A stretch of 64,000 nucleotides of DNA from Undaria pinnatifida (GCA_012845835.1 JABAKD010000021.1:10961199-11025198), one strand, 5' to 3'. Positions 30,904 through 42,390 are shown, counted from the stretch's first letter. Translations and numbers: made by a program. Notes: generated from the letters alone by a model not told the origin.

Positions 30904-33379
30904 CTTCTTTCTCTTGCGTGCATACGTAGTAAACAGCCAGAATTAGTCAGCCGCGTATACTCTTCCCTCCCACTCCATCCCTACCCAACTTTCGCAGAAT
31001 TAGAAGGCTGGTCTCATCGAATTATCGCGGTGCTCGTGGAGTGGGCGCGTGCGCACGCTTTTTGTTGTGAAACGTGCACTGGCCGCGGGCGCGCGGGGGG
31101 GGGGAACCCACCTGAAAGCAGCCCTTGAAGTCTCCCAAATGCCCCGGGTTGGTATGTATCGGTATATCAAGCAGCACAGGCAAGGAAGGGGTGTTGTAGT
31201 CTATATATTGGCCGCAGTAAATGACCGTGGAGGGGGGGGGGTGAGTGCGGGGATGCCCGCACGTATACGCACCAGGTTATCATAGTCTACCTAGTAACAC
31301 ATGTTATATGATATATTTATAATACCTGGTATATGTTTCATTTCACGCTATGGCTTATAAAAGTTGAGAAAATTCATTTAATAATATGGCGATAATAATG
31401 CCAATACTATTTCATGGCGGAAACGGTTGTTCACGAAAAGTCCGAAAATAATTCCACATGTCGCTCCCGCGAAAAGTCCTGGAGCTCTTTCCGATGTGAA
31501 ACGTGTTTCGGAAACAGCGAAACAACCCATCAATGGTTGTTCGCAACGAAGCAACAATTTTACCTGCAACCAGGAGTTTTCGAAAACCAAAAAAATCCGA
31601 AGCCACACTCCAAATATTTTTTGGGGGAAGCGAAATATGCTGTATGGGGTGGGTGTCAAAAGTTTGATTTGGGAACCCTCCGGCGTGTAAGGGGGTAAAC
31701 ACTGTTCTAAATCCAATATAAACCTATAAACCAATCAGACCGCCCATAAACCGCCGTACTTAAGTTACTACAAGGTATTTTCCGTATGTATACGCGTAAA
31801 ATCAGACTATCCGTAAACCGCCGTACCACATTCATTCGCACGATAATAATAATATTTTCCATATAAGCCAAGTCCCATACTAACTTAAAGCCTCTTTTTA
31901 CCAAGATCAGGGGAGGTTGGTGAATCATCCCCGCATTCTCAGATGATAAGCACGGCCTTCCAGACACAGCAAGAAGGGTGGGAATGAGGAGCGTGACAGA
32001 CTACGCCTTTTTAAGTGGTCAAACTCCTAACAGTTAGTTGTAAAATTATAACTCTCTCTGTGGGGGGGGGGTGTACGATAAATATACATGAATATTTCGT
32101 CTTCGAGCCTCTTCCTCGGCCCTTCTTTAACACACGGGGGACACGAAGTCTACAACAACAACAGCTGATTGGAGATGAGAGGCAAACATATCTGTGCTGC
32201 GGAGCGTCTGCTTCAGCTCAATTTGGAACCTTGAGAAGGCGCGTAGATTTTCTGAAATAGTCTGTCGTATACCAGGTATAGGTATCATTTTTTTTCTCGG
32301 GATACCTGTCTTGTCGTCGCCTTCGTGATTCTACTTCGGTCCTTCTGTTGCGGATATCTTCTGTGACAGGCTCATATACCTTTCATCGCAAGGAGCTTTT
32401 CAACACGTGTTCTAGGTCCGTGGTGGAGAAGTTTCGATCAGAGTGAGGAGTGTGCTGGGACCACAAAACACAAACGAAACACGATGTAGAGCCCCATCCG
32501 GAAGTCGTCGTGATTGTTAAGGCGCCAGGCATATCTTCTAGCCTCTTCATCCGGACCTAGCTGGGCATCCTTTTTTCTCCAACGGTTTCTCCTACGAGTG
32601 TGTTCTATGTCACAGGAACGTAATAGATGACCGTACGTTTAGGCCTAGACAGCTGTGATTCAAGTGGAGTCAGCGATTGCATGCAACGGAGCTTGACGAG
32701 AGTAAGGGGGCGGAAGTGAGGAGTTGCAGGAACGCCGATAGGAAAAGGAAACGGACAAAAGGGAATCAAATTCGAGTGACAGTGTGTTCCACAAGACGGA
32801 AAACAAACGCGGGGCAATAGACTTCATACGGACGAGGCACTGATACTGAGGTGGGGGAAATCAGCAGTGAACGAGAGGTTTCAGACGTCAGTTGTTGCGT
32901 ACTGTCCCATAGACGATTGTGAAACAAAGACGACAAGACCGTGGTATTGGTATTACCACAGTACCTCTCGTTGGTGGCCTGCGGGCCCTGACTATCGGCA
33001 ATTGTCTGTTTCGGAAGCGCAGTGGACATACTGCTGTACAAGCCTCGGAGGCCACGGGGGGCGTGCTGCTGTACGAGCCGCGACCAATCCACGAGCCTAA
33101 ACGAACGCCGTTGGAACGACTTTTAGGTGGGGCATCAAACGCTCTCTTGGGAGGGGCATCACATCGACGAGGCTTTCCCGCTGGATTAGACTTTCCGCAA
33201 GGAGAGGCAACTTGGAACGACGATCCTGAAAGTCAGGGAGGAGTTACTATACGAGGACCCTAGGAAAAGGACATCCCGCAGGGGGGGACATAGGGACTCG
33301 AAGCTACACTCACCATTGTCACGGAAAAGCATAAGGGTGTTTAACGCTCACCGTAGGGAGGGTGGTTTAGGGTTGCGAA
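30904..33379. other. unassigned sequence
   Basis: A block at about 31,400-31,700 is open in several frames on both strands and rich in GTTTCG/CGAAAC motifs, perhaps an eroded repeat. 'CCGTAAACCGCCGTAC' occurs twice in variant form near 31,740 and 31,810. No gene, SINE or LINE could be recognised. Confidence 0.35.
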
Positions 33380-33589
33380 AGTGTGGGCACGCTCGCAGAC
33401 GCGAGGGTGCCCATAATGCCAGGAGAGGGCAACCGCCAAGGGCGAAATATTAGAGGGGAGGGGAAGGTACACCAGTACCTATTTGTCCAGAGAATGTTAG
33501 AGTGTCTGCAAGCACGGCGACGGGAGCTCAAAGGGGAATAGGCCTTCAAGAGCGGGAGGAGAACGATGCGTTACCGCTCAACGTACGGG

Positions 33590-34240
33590 GTCCGTCGGGG
33601 GAACTACTGTCAGCAGGGCGAGGGCGACGGAGAACCTTGCCATCGTGGCTAGGAGGACGATCACACAGGCTAGGCGGGGTACAGGGCTATTCCCCCCTAT
33701 GGCGACGCCGGCGGATACCCGGACCCAACAGAGACCGGTTAACCGCACCATAGAAACTGCAGCACAACCAGCAGTTACGGCAACAGCCCAATCGCTATGC
33801 CCATTGCCGGCTAGGCGAGGACGGGGGAGGACCCTCCCGGCATGGATGCAGTCTAGGGTCATGGGAACAATCCCCAAACCGGGAGGTTTACAGCTACAGA
33901 CAGCAAATGGGGAGGAGTCGGAAACCGGTTGTCTTGGGCAGCAAGGAAGAAGAACCATATCACGGGCCACAGATTTTACAGCGGATGCGCCGACAAGTGC
34001 ATTACCGGCGATAGTGCCATTGCCGGTAGGGGACGTACAGCTTACGACGGCCCCGGCATGGACACCAGCCCGGACAGGGGGGTTGGCCCTTGCTGGAGGG
34101 GTCCGCCGGCATCAAACGCCGAGTGAGGCTCAACAGGAGGGGAATCAGACGCCTACGGAAAAAGGGAGATGCACAACGGAGGGAAGGCTGGCGATGGAGC
34201 GCGCGAGACGGACGACTCTCCCGGCAAGGGCTAACACAGA
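33590..34240 (+). repeat. GC-rich array, about 200-bp units
   Basis: Four degenerate units start near 33,605, 33,800, 34,016 and 34,196. Each encodes a variant of 'GRGRRRTLP' followed by a Trp- or Thr-containing stretch ('LPAWMQSRVMG', 'LPSWLGGR', 'APAWTPAR'). Reading frames differ between units, so the array is an old coding minisatellite of the 5' part of element I, or GC-rich leader sequence. Confidence 0.5.
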
Positions 34241-35109
34241 GACAAGAGCACCGGGTGTTACACCAGAAGAGGTTCAGCAGCCCTCGTCGCGCCAACCGAT
34301 GGCGACGAGTGATAGGAACGTTTTCCCGTCTCCCCACACCAACGGGGCTCCGCAGAATAGGACAGCATCAGGCGATCGACAGTAGGAAGGTGTCCATCGC
34401 AGGTTCTGCCGCTGGTGGAACGCGAGAGTATGAATGCAGCGACACAAGGCCAAGGTGTCGCATCAAGCGGACCCCAGCAGTTGACGTCGCGTCGGTCGCT
34501 GCCAATGACGGGTGGGAATGCTCCCCCATCGCCCCGCATCATTGGGACTCGGAGGGATAGGGCAGCATCATGTGATCGGCCCTCGCCACGACCGACAACG
34601 CGGCCGAGGCACCGCTCGCCATCGCCCTGTGGAGGAAATATCATAATCACTCCGGCTTCGCTCCTACCAGCAATCTTAGGGCGCCGGCAGCGGTCCATCT
34701 CCCCTCCCGCAGGAGCACCGGTGCGCCCGCACCAACGGCTTCGGTTCACTTTTACCGAAAACATACAGAACCAGAGGACCTTGGTGCCTCGCAGAGACAA
34801 TCCAGCCGTCCAAGGCCGTAGCCCGCGCCCATCCGAAATGTGCCTACCCTTTTCGAGATTATAGCCAATGCCCGAGCGTGGAGCAACAGAGCAGAGGTGA
34901 GCGTGGCCGGTGCGCAGCTGGTATCAGGCCCCCAAGTGGTAAATGGGCTTGGTGGGAGATATTGCCTTCCTATCACTTGTCAACGTGCTGGGAGAGGGAC
35001 TACACGGAGACGGATCCCTTCGCCAATGGAGGTTGAAGGTGGGCACATCCATATTTAGCAACGTAGGACACGGCGTCGCCGTCATACTTGTGTCACCGGA
35101 GGCGTTGGT

Positions 35110-35884
35110 TTGGGTAGGAGGAGGGGTTCGATCCCTTCCCTTATCAGGAGAGGTCGAGGAGGCGAGGTAGCGCCCACGGAGAACGGGAGGACGAGCGATG
35201 GACCCTCCCACTCCCCTCTGTTAATGAATGAAGCAGTTCCCGCACCTCAAAATTTCCGTCGTGCAGCCGGAAGCTCCGCCCAGCCGAAGATTCTATGCGG
35301 GTCCACACCTGAAAGGACCCAACAGGGTTATCAGGCTTTCCCTTCCAGCGACGATGTCCATGGTATGCCATCGAACATGGCACTAAGGTTTCGTGACTCG
35401 AGTTTCTGTTCCCAAGATGCACGTCGTGGAGCGAACAGCTTTGTTCGGGGGGGTCTTTTAGGGCCGGGAACATCTACGAGGACTAGTAGGATAGCAAGCA
35501 ATCCTACCCCCATGCCACCGGGCGCGACACCGGGCTCTCGGGACTCAAGTCACCGGTGTCAAGACGCTCGATGCGCAATAAGTACTTCCTTCCGGAGGGG
35601 GGGAGTTGGGGAGCCTACACTTACGCGCAGTCAGCAGGGGTACCACGCGACCTTTGCAGGCGGTGGCAATCAGTGTGAGGCAATGTCTTCCCACCTTCTG
35701 CCATTGGGCGCAGCACCGACCTTCCGGCACTCCAGATTGACGCCTCAAGACGCTCGTCTCGCCGGCGGAAACCTTGTCCGAATGAGACCCTTGCGGGGCC
35801 AAACAACTCTTAGCAGCCAGCAGGAGTGTCGGACGACGCTCGGCGGTGGCGGAGCTCATGGCAGAATAGGGTCTGGGCTTCTCC
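35110..35884 (+). repeat. coding minisatellite next to the gap
   Basis: The frame from 35,110 encodes at least three degenerate units of about 50-60 residues with the pattern 'TRSQQGYHATF', a Gly-rich stretch, 'PLGAAPTFRHS', 'PQDAR' and an Arg/Gly-rich stretch. 'QDAR' recurs at about 35,411, 35,558 and 35,744. The frame stays open up to the N gap, so the array probably continues in the missing sequence. Confidence 0.65.
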
Positions 35885-36384
35885 NNNNNNNNNNNNNNNN
35901 NNNNNNNNNNNNNNNNNNNNNNNNNNNNNNNNNNNNNNNNNNNNNNNNNNNNNNNNNNNNNNNNNNNNNNNNNNNNNNNNNNNNNNNNNNNNNNNNNNNN
36001 NNNNNNNNNNNNNNNNNNNNNNNNNNNNNNNNNNNNNNNNNNNNNNNNNNNNNNNNNNNNNNNNNNNNNNNNNNNNNNNNNNNNNNNNNNNNNNNNNNNN
36101 NNNNNNNNNNNNNNNNNNNNNNNNNNNNNNNNNNNNNNNNNNNNNNNNNNNNNNNNNNNNNNNNNNNNNNNNNNNNNNNNNNNNNNNNNNNNNNNNNNNN
36201 NNNNNNNNNNNNNNNNNNNNNNNNNNNNNNNNNNNNNNNNNNNNNNNNNNNNNNNNNNNNNNNNNNNNNNNNNNNNNNNNNNNNNNNNNNNNNNNNNNNN
36301 NNNNNNNNNNNNNNNNNNNNNNNNNNNNNNNNNNNNNNNNNNNNNNNNNNNNNNNNNNNNNNNNNNNNNNNNNNNNNNNNNNNN
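35885..36384. other. assembly gap, 500 N
   Basis: Exactly 500 undetermined bases, a typical placeholder length, so the real size is unknown. It interrupts the repeat-rich coding part of element I. Frames running through it are not evidence of a gene. Confidence 1.
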
Positions 36385-36429
36385 GCGTGAACCGTCGGGT
36401 CCCAGAACGGATTTGAGGCAGGGAACGAG

Positions 36430-37525
36430 CTGCCTCCCTCCCCGACGGCAGCGGGGGTAACACCCGAAGGAACAAACCCGGCGCTGGAGAGTGACTCGTT
36501 AGCAGCGGGAGTAACACAACCGGAAGGAGCAGCCCCGGCGTCTGAAGGTGACTCGAGGGTAATGGGGTAGGCGGAACCAGGAGGCGCCGCTTATGTATCC
36601 GTGGAGAACACCCTCATGGCCGAACAAGGGGATGTCACGGTGGCGGGACCCTTTTCCTCCCGCTCTGAGCCAGCCCAGTGCCACCCTAGTGGAGGTGAGG
36701 GGCACGGCGGAAGGAACGGGCCCGGCACGGGAGAGCGACCCTTCAGCAGCGGGCGTGGCGCCACCGGAAGGTGCAACTCTAGCGTCAGAAGGTGACCCGG
36801 GGGGGAGGGAGCAGACAGAGCCAGGAGGTGCTGTATCTGTTGCCACGGAAAACTCCCGAACTGCCGAAAACAGGGAGGTGACGGCGCCGGGACACTCGGG
36901 CGCGCCCCCAACACAGCCCAGCGTCACCCCAGCAACATCGAGAGCGACTGCGTCTATGCCCACTGGTGCAGTAGAGGGTGGGAGAAGCACAAGAGGCAGA
37001 CGAGGTCGACCGCGCGGATCCGGAAGAGGAACACGAGCGACGACAACTGGGAGAGGAGCCACCACGAACCGGGGGCGAATCCCTCGACATGGAAGCGGCG
37101 AGGTTCCCTCGGCCCCTGCCGAAGGAAGGGTTGACAGTGGAGAGAGGGAGGGCGGGGACGGAGAGGGAGGAGGGTCAGCACCAGGGAGCGTAACGCAACT
37201 TCTCGCTTTCATTGCAGACGACCACAGCAATACGAGCTGTGGGGGCTGTAAAACAACAATTTCTCGGGGACACCGAGTGGTGGGGTTGCCCTGTGGACGT
37301 CAACATGCAACGCATGCGCGGTGGGTGGTGAATGCGGTCGGACGAGGCGGGGCGCAGGCATCGTTTCTCTGCGGAGCAAGAGGATGCACAATCCGCCATG
37401 GAAGACGGGAAGCAATAGAAGCGGCAGTTCAGGCCGATCCTGGACTACGCGTGACGGCAGCGGGACTCCGGGGAAAACCTGACGATGGCGAGGGAGAGCG
37501 CAGGGATGGCCTCTACAATCTCTAA
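36430..37525 (+). pseudogene. element I N-terminal zinc-finger protein
   Basis: The first part repeats 'AAGVTPEGTNPALESD' and 'AAGVTQPEGAAPASEGD', then after a frame change 'AAGVAPPEGATLASEGD' (two to three units). A basic 'RGRRGRPRGSGRGTR' linker follows. Near residue 217 of the 36,593 frame there is a zinc-binding pattern: 'CGGC', then 'LPCGRQHATH', then 'FLCGARGC'. The spacing resembles a RING-like or other cross-brace finger and would suit nucleic-acid binding. The frame ends with TAA at 37,523-37,525, but the same frame stays open again for 195 codons. The stop therefore looks like an inactivating mutation in one long polyprotein. Confidence 0.6.
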
Positions 37526-38009
37526 GACCAAAAGACATTGGGAATTGCAGGACCGCTCGATGATGTCCCTCTTGAGAACCTCCAACAACGCTTCGCCACT
37601 GTTGTCAAAGTGCAGCCGAGGCTGGCTACTGCCCACGCCAAGCTTATCATCCATGTGTTTGGCCTCCTCAATCACGCCTTGGGAGACCATCGCCAATCCA
37701 CACAATCGGAGACGCCGCAATCACTGCAGAAGTCAATCAAGTTGTGGTACATCCTCCCAGCTCTACTGCACTCGCAGGGTGGCGGAATGATACGGCGTGA
37801 GAGGTATGCGTCTGCCGAACGCAGTGACCTCACCCTCTTGCTCCCGTGGTTATTGGAGTATACCCATCGAACATCGACGAGGCAAATCGGCCAAGCCCGT
37901 GAAGAGACAGACGCTGATATGTTCAAGAGGGCATCATCAGCATGCAGCCATCGAGGGGGGGTGACTGTGGCAGCACGCAAGCCTCCTCGCGGAACCGCGC
38001 GCGCCGGGG
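37526..38009 (+). pseudogene. element I domain upstream of reverse transcriptase
   Basis: In the same frame as the zinc-finger part, it shows a helical domain with 'LENLQQRFATVVKVQPRLA', 'KLWYILPALLHSQGGG' and 'LTLLLPWLLEYTHRTST'. A one-base insertion after 'VTVAARK' (about 37,982) shifts the frame. The continuation is read in the frame of the reverse transcriptase, with 'EETWERVKAKFPAENQ' from about 38,013. The domain's function is unknown. It occupies the place of the N-terminal extension of non-LTR reverse transcriptases. Confidence 0.6.
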
Positions 38010-39308
38010 AACGAGGAAACGTGGGAGCGCGTAAAAGCGAAGTTCCCGGCGGAGAACCAGGCCTGCATCTCCGAAGCTGCAGCGGCAGCGGTGGCAGCAA
38101 GTCCCTTCGACCAGAAGGAAGGTAGTGTACCCAACTGGCGCCCGGAGGAAGAGTTTGATCCACAGGTGGCCCTCGAGGTCATCAATTCTCGCAACGTCTT
38201 ATCAGGCGCGGGAAGCGACGGTCTGTGATTCTCGCACTTGACGTCAATGATCAGGACTGGCTTTGGGTGCGAAAAACTCGGAGCTGGCATTGAAGCCTTC
38301 TGGAGAAGAATAATGGGTGATCCAAACGCCTTCCCGCCTGAATTCTGGCAGCTTTTTTTGCAATCCGACCTCATTGCCCTGGGTGAAAAATGCCGCCCCG
38401 TGTGCGTGCGGATGACGTGGAGGCGGCGTATTGCGGCCGGAATCATGCGGCAATGGCGACCACCGCTGGAGGAGGCCAACCGCGAAGCGCGACAGTTTGG
38501 AGTCGGAGTACGAGGGGGGGTGGAACAGGTAGCGCTACGCGCAAGAGTGCATCACGAGGCAAAAAACTGGCTCATCCTCACCGATTGCTCCAACGCATTC
38601 AACACAGTGAAGTGGACTGCTATGCTAGTGGAGGCAGCCACTTGCGTGCCAGCGCTTACACCGTTCGTGGCAAAATGTTACGGCGAGATGTCTGCGCCCG
38701 TGTTTTTTCAGATGGAATCGGGAGAAAGGTGGAAGATCGACTGCTCCAGCGGGGTGCAACAAGAGGATGCCATGGGACCGGCGTTGTTCTGCATGCCGCT
38801 TCTACCTGTGCTGAAGCGGACACGGGCGGAGTTCGAGCCAGGAGGTGTAGAGGCATTCGCCTACCTAGATGATAGTAGCATCGGAATGATGGAAATTACA
38901 CCCGATACTGTGGAAGTGGTACCCTTTTTCCAGCGTGAGCTGTCCAACATCGGAATTGTGATCAACCCGAGCAAAACGGTCGCCCTGCCCTCAAAGGGGC
39001 ACGTGCCTACGCCGGAACAAATCACCCTTCTTGAAGGCATTGGCGTCAGCATTGATGAACGTGGTGAGGTTAAGGTGGTGGGGGTGCCCATCGGCACAGA
39101 TGAGTACGCGAGGGAGAGCGCAATGGAGATAGTCCGAAACGGGGGAGTGGAGCAACTCGCGCGGATGTTGTCGCGCATGCTGGACAAGCAATCAGCCAAC
39201 CTGATTGCCACCGGCTCAATGATCCAACGGACATCCTACCCTGAACGCGTGATGGACCCAGAACTATTGCTGGCTGCATGCAAAAAAGCAGATGGCAACG
39301 CCTTGTAG
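38010..39308 (+). pseudogene. element I reverse transcriptase
   Basis: Conserved blocks are present in order. 'SGAGSDGL' is followed directly by a stop (TGA, 38,226-38,228) where an arginine codon would fit. Then come motif A 'LTDCSNAFNTVKW' (Asp at 38,583-38,585), motif B 'SGVQQEDAMGPALF' (38,748-38,787; the usual Gly-Asp-Pro is Glu-Asp-Ala) and motif C 'AYLDDSS' with both catalytic aspartates (38,862-38,873). A 'VGVPIGTDEYA' thumb stretch follows. The frame closes with TAG at 39,306-39,308, yet continues in frame for 264 codons. The enzyme would copy the element RNA at the target site. The two stops make it inactive. Confidence 0.85.
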
Positions 39309-40320
39309 ATGCTGGAGAAATTGCTCCATCTCCCGGGGGAAGCACAAGGATCGTCGTTCTTCGCAGACGGGTGCCCGACAAACATGTTGACCCTGCAACC
39401 CCATCAACAGGCGCAGGCGAGCCTGTCCACGGGGGGCGGAGGGTTTGGGCTGTCATCGGCTGAAGCCCGGAGGATGTTAGCATCCGTTGGGATCTTGGTG
39501 GCGACGGTGCCAGAGGTGCTTGCTGACCTATCCGGCGCAATAGGGAACAAGGTCTGGAGGGTGCTGCCCGATTCTGACCTCGGGCGGCGCATCTGGAACA
39601 ACGTCAGGGACCTGCGCGATGTGCATGGGGTTTCAAATGAGGCCATGGCGAACATCGCGCCGGAAAGCTGGCGGGACAGAGCCTTCAGAGCAAGAGAGCC
39701 AGATGTCTCGGGGCAATCAATTGCAGACGTGCTTCCTGCACACGACGCCGAAACTAACAGCTCCAGCAAAGCGCAGCATAGACTGGATAAAGTGGTAAAC
39801 CGAGTACCTTATGAGAGGTACGTCTCTTCGCTGGACCAGCTCCCCGAGACGAGGCCCCAGCGAGACACAAGCAAATCTCAAGGCGAGAAGGAGACACGAG
39901 ACTTGGCCAAGGCCCGGCAACGGAGTCAATCGGGATCAGGGGCTACCGCCTTCCTAAGGGCGAGGCCTGTATACTCAGCTAGAACCATCCCTGCATCAGA
40001 GTTCGTGACTGCGGGGAAGAGATTTCTGGGGATAGAGAGATTCCTGGCGGCGAGATGCCCATGCTGCGGTGAAGCGGAGGTAAATACGCGACATGCATGA
40101 TTGTGTCACCGAGCGGACGCGCAAGTGAACCAGCACCAACCCCTTGTGCACGCGCCCTCCCGCACCCTAAGAGGATGTCCATCCACCACCAGGTGGAAAG
40201 AGGAGCTACATTCCACGCAGACAGGGATTTGCGAATGGACATCGTGATTAAGGCAGGTGAACTAAGAGATGCTACGGCACCGGAGTATCGCGACAAGTCT
40301 CCTCGACGTGACGTATGCGG
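39309..40320 (+). pseudogene. element I zinc knuckle and restriction-like endonuclease
   Basis: The in-frame continuation after the TAG holds 'GGFGLSSAEARRMLASVG', 'LPETRPQRDTSKSQGEKETR' and a zinc knuckle of the form C-x2-C-x8-H-x3-C (40,056-40,106; 'CPCCG', then 'RHA', stop, 'LC'). The TGA at 40,098-40,100 lies inside the knuckle. After a frame change, 'RMDIVI' (40,232-40,249) and, one further frame change later, 'LLDVTY' (40,299-40,316) match the D ... D-V-T spacing of PD-(D/E)XK endonucleases in R2-like elements. Nicking of target DNA is inferred from that family. The broken frames exclude function here. Confidence 0.6.
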
Positions 40321-40750
40321 ACCCACAAGAAGGGGTCCACAAGCGGGCAGAAAGCGCGGATCGAAACAAATCATCGGCTTCCACTTCCGAGGCGCGCAAG
40401 CGCAATCACGACGCTCGTCCGGGACAGGTGTCGTTCGACGAGAACGCAGCTACAAACTCGCCACCCTTGCGGTGGAAAGCTTTGGGCGCCTCGGGAAAGA
40501 ATGCAGCGACCTGATAGATCACGTGGCGGCAAGTATCGTTGGAGGAACGGACGCATCGTCCCTAGCGCGGGAAGACGTGTGCAAGGAGCGACTATTCCAA
40601 ACCATCTCTGTGACCACTCAGGTCGCGATTTCGCGCAGCGTTCATCGATATAGGCTATCTCTGAGATATCGTCAGGCCGCGAGGGGGAAGGAGAAAGAAT
40701 CGGGAGGACTACGGCCACTGGCTTGGGGTGGCAATGTTGATGAGGACTAA
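40321..40750 (+). pseudogene. element I conserved C-terminal tail
   Basis: After another frame change at about 40,434 the tail reads 'SYKLATLAVESFGRLGKE', 'DHVAASIVGGTDASSLARED' and 'VTTQVAISRSVHRYRLSLR'. A related stretch on the minus strand at 54,488-54,645 ('SHKLATLAVEIFGRL') shows the tail is a family feature. Its role is unknown. The frame ends at 40,748-40,750. Confidence 0.65.
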
Positions 40751-40760
40751 GGTAGACTCT

Positions 40761-41632
40761 CAGCTAAAACATACATGGGGAAAGGAAATAGTAGACAAAA
40801 GGAGAAGATGTGGGAAAATGAAGTGGGCAAATAGTTGGCGGAAGGAGGGGGTGTGGTATTGAGGGTGTGTGCTAACGTTATTAACGATTGCTTTATGAAC
40901 GGGTATCGGTAGCACCAGCACCGGTACCGGTAAGCGGATTGATCCCGGAGAAAAAATGACGTGATCGTCGCTCGAGGCGCGGCAGCAGCAGGTACCGGTG
41001 GGGTTGGGGCCGCAGACTCGTTCGGATCACTGCTGTGATGGGGCACAGCTGTCGCCTCCATGCTGGTGTTTAAACCGGTGCCCTTTGCGGGTGAATGTTG
41101 TTCACCAGACGGGATGATAATTTTAGAGTTTGGTACTATTTTTAGGCGTTCCCCGTAGGGGGTGTGGTATGCAACGTACCCCCGGTGATAAAGTGATGGT
41201 TGAAAAACGAGACAAGAATATATCACCGGGTGTGCTCATGTAGGGGGGGGTTATCTAAGGGGGGGGTGTTTTCTTCCGTGTTATACGGAATGCATTAAAC
41301 AATCAATACTTGTTATAGTGTGAGTTAACGTTTGGAGTGGGCTTCTTGGGTCTACCGGGTTCGTACGCAAGTTCCTGTGTACTCCCTGTGTATGCGGCAG
41401 GCCAGGGGAGGTCCAGCCCAGGCCTGATGCTCGGGCTGCTAATGCTGTCGAGTCATTATGGAACATGCTGTGGACGTCGATCACTACTGTTCCGAAGTGA
41501 TTTCTCTTCTGCTCTTGGTGTAATGCAAGTATGACTCGCTTTCTTAACAGGATGTTCCTTAAATGCGGGCGCCCACTGTATGCTCCCACCAAGTAATTAG
41601 TAACGTGAACACAACATCAACCACCACAACAA
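40761..41632. other. unassigned sequence
   Basis: GT-rich and G-run stretches (41,242-41,270). Overlapping frames on both strands at 40,747-41,592 show no known motifs. The end of element I may extend a little into this block. Confidence 0.3.
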
Positions 41633-42390
41633 CAACTAGACACGCCTGGGTCAGGCGAAGGGTCTATTGACCAGAGATTTTCTCCCCTTGGCCCAAGGGG
41701 GGCTGGTCTACACCGTTCAGGTGCTAATAGAGATAGATAAGTTGTTCATATATACGCAAACCACGAGAAGTGATCATCTCGTTTCCCCGGATCCCCATTC
41801 AACATCCATAATAAGAACGAATGGAAGCCCCTGCGCCATACGATCCATTACACTCGCTCATCGGGTCCTCAACGGTAAATCACCGCAATTGAGGTCAGCT
41901 ATCATCACTTATCATCACCACTCATGACCACTCTCTGGTGCGCTACTGTCCGCAATGCCCGCAAAAACGAATGAAAATCCTTGATTTATAACTTCGGTGT
42001 GTTCACCTGAGTTATCGATAACTCTAGACACGCCTGGGTCAGGCGGGGTCTATTGACCAGAAATTGTCCCCTCTTGGCCTAAGTGGGACTGGGCTACACA
42101 ATTCAGTCAGGTACTAACAGAGGATAGATAGAGATAAGCTGTGTATATTCAACCCGAGAAGGGATAATCTCGCATCCCCTGAATCCTATTCAACATCCAT
42201 AAGAACGAATGGAAACCCCTCCACCACAATATCCATGACCCTCTGGTATACATTAAACTCGCTCATCGGATCCTCAACGGCAAATCACCGCAATTAAGGT
42301 CAGCTATCATCAATGATCACCACTCATGATCACTCTCTGGTGCGCTACTGTGCACAAACAACAACAACAACGACAACAACAACAACAACA
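41633..42390. repeat. tandem duplication, two 320-bp copies with CAA ends
   Basis: Copies at about 41,636-41,955 and 42,025-42,355 share 'TAGACACGCCTGGGTCAGGC', 'ATTCAACATCCATAA', 'AACGAATGGAA', 'CTCGCTCATCGG' and 'CTCTCTGGTGCGCTACTGT'. (CAA)n lies before the first copy (about 41,618-41,634) and after the second (42,356-42,390). No coding frame is conserved between copies. Confidence 0.85.

Larger units (their letters stand above)
33380..40760 (+). mobile_element. non-LTR retrotransposon element I, degenerate
   Basis: A GC-rich block distinct from its AT-richer surroundings. In order it holds repeated Pro/Ser/Arg/Gly-rich coding stretches, an assembly gap, a zinc-finger N-terminal frame (36,593-37,525), a linker domain, a reverse transcriptase (38,010-39,308), a zinc knuckle (40,056-40,106), a probable PD-(D/E)XK endonuclease (40,232-40,316) and a conserved C-terminal tail (40,434-40,690). 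This layout is that of non-LTR elements with a restriction-like endonuclease (established for R2-type groups). In-frame stops and frameshifts make it inactive. Relatives lie on the minus strand at 54.5-55.6 and 60.1-62 kb. The true ends were not found. Confidence 0.75.

Noticed and set aside
34258-34800. 180-codon minus-strand frame
   Set aside because: GC-rich shadow of the plus-strand frames of element I, with no domain.
35110-36390. 426-codon open frame
   Set aside because: About 167 codons are undetermined bases. Only the part before 35,885 is real sequence, and it is a repeat array.
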